Origin: Desulfobacteraceae bacterium
GTDB taxonomy: Bacteria > Desulfobacterota > DSM-4660 > Desulfatiglandales > Desulfatiglandaceae
DNA: 5,686 nucleotides
NCBI GenBank assembly: GCA_030642205.1
Contig: DAOWOF010000164.1
Location: forward strand, 1-5,686
Direction of reading: 5' to 3'
The notes below the pieces were generated by a model. The model was not told where the DNA came from and searched no databases. It worked only from the letters and a program-made list of their open reading frames with translations. Made by a program: the position numbers and the translations under genes. Positions within the stretch are counted from its first letter, which is position 1; each line of letters opens with the position of its first letter. Below, in pieces: positions 5,521 to 5,686 of this stretch.

Positions 5521-5686
5521 AGACCTAAAGTCGGCAGGAGGTAAAATTGTAAAAGGGTTAACTATTTTGGCAAATGATTACTCGTATGACAACTGGAAAC
5601 GGAGCAACATATGCGCCAATATCAGTCTTAATGCCCATTAATGGACAGTCATCCCGTTAACTACCTGTAATAATAGAATAAATTTT
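5521..5686. other. Right-edge stretch with no supported gene
   Basis: No complete gene is visible. An AGGAGGT (5536-5542) looks like a strong ribosome binding site, but the TTG at 5547-5549 is followed directly by TAA. The frame at 5546-5641 is open for 31 codons but has no ATG or GTG (only ATT at 5546 and TTG at 5567). Another frame gives a 28-residue reading from ATG 5574 with no ribosome binding site. The octamer gttaacta occurs twice (5557-5564 and 5656-5663). This could be a leader, a gene remnant, or plain intergenic DNA. Confidence 0.4.

Noticed and set aside
5574..5660. 28-residue reading from ATG 5574
   Set aside because: No ribosome binding site before it and no recognisable motif; too short to call without support.
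1..5686. CRISPR arrays, insertion sequences, tRNA or rRNA genes, riboswitches
   Set aside because: No spaced direct repeats, transposase-like frames, tRNA-like cloverleaf or rRNA segments were seen on reading both strands.

Overview
The window looks like a piece of chromosome from an anaerobic, probably sulfate-reducing member of the Desulfobacterota (Desulfobacteraceae-like). The reasons are the moderately AT-rich composition, the two stand-alone desulforedoxin-type metal-centre proteins (a family first known from Desulfovibrio), and the flavour of the acyl-CoA synthetase, HDAC-like and nitronate-monooxygenase-like proteins. This assignment rests on recognition of families, not on a database search.

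Left unit (1-2051, + strand): a complete AMP-forming acyl-CoA synthetase (86-1639) is followed, with no terminator in between, by two tiny desulforedoxin-like genes (1685-1804 and 1844-1984). Each small gene has a strong Shine-Dalgarno site and the cysteine pattern C-x2-C-x15-C-C. A 25-bp-arm hairpin (1993-2051) closes the unit.

Middle unit (2052-4785, + strand): after an AT-rich gap of about 170 bp comes a TTG-started histone-deacetylase-fold protein (2219-3082). Nine bases later and in the same reading frame comes a transglutaminase-like protein with a C-terminal TPR (3092-3736). A nitronate monooxygenase/FabK-type flavoprotein follows (3773-4729). A perfect 19-bp inverted repeat (4746-4785) follows and lies between convergent genes.

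Right unit (4856-5416, - strand): a small exported protein of unknown function, rich in cysteine. Its real start is at 5416 rather than 5440, because a good ribosome binding site lies between the two ATGs. The last 246 bases hold its upstream region and no gene I can support.

How the genes may work together: the synthetase carries the PxxxxGK lysine motif that is the target of reversible lysine acylation in acyl-CoA synthetases, and a deacetylase-fold gene lies close by, as in acuC/acsA loci. The deacetylase homologue keeps the zinc ligands and the His-His pair but seems to lack the catalytic tyrosine, so its chemistry is uncertain. The transglutaminase-like partner, which also acts on amide or thioester bonds in its wider superfamily, makes the pair the most intriguing part of the window. 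No mobile element, CRISPR array, tRNA or rRNA was seen.
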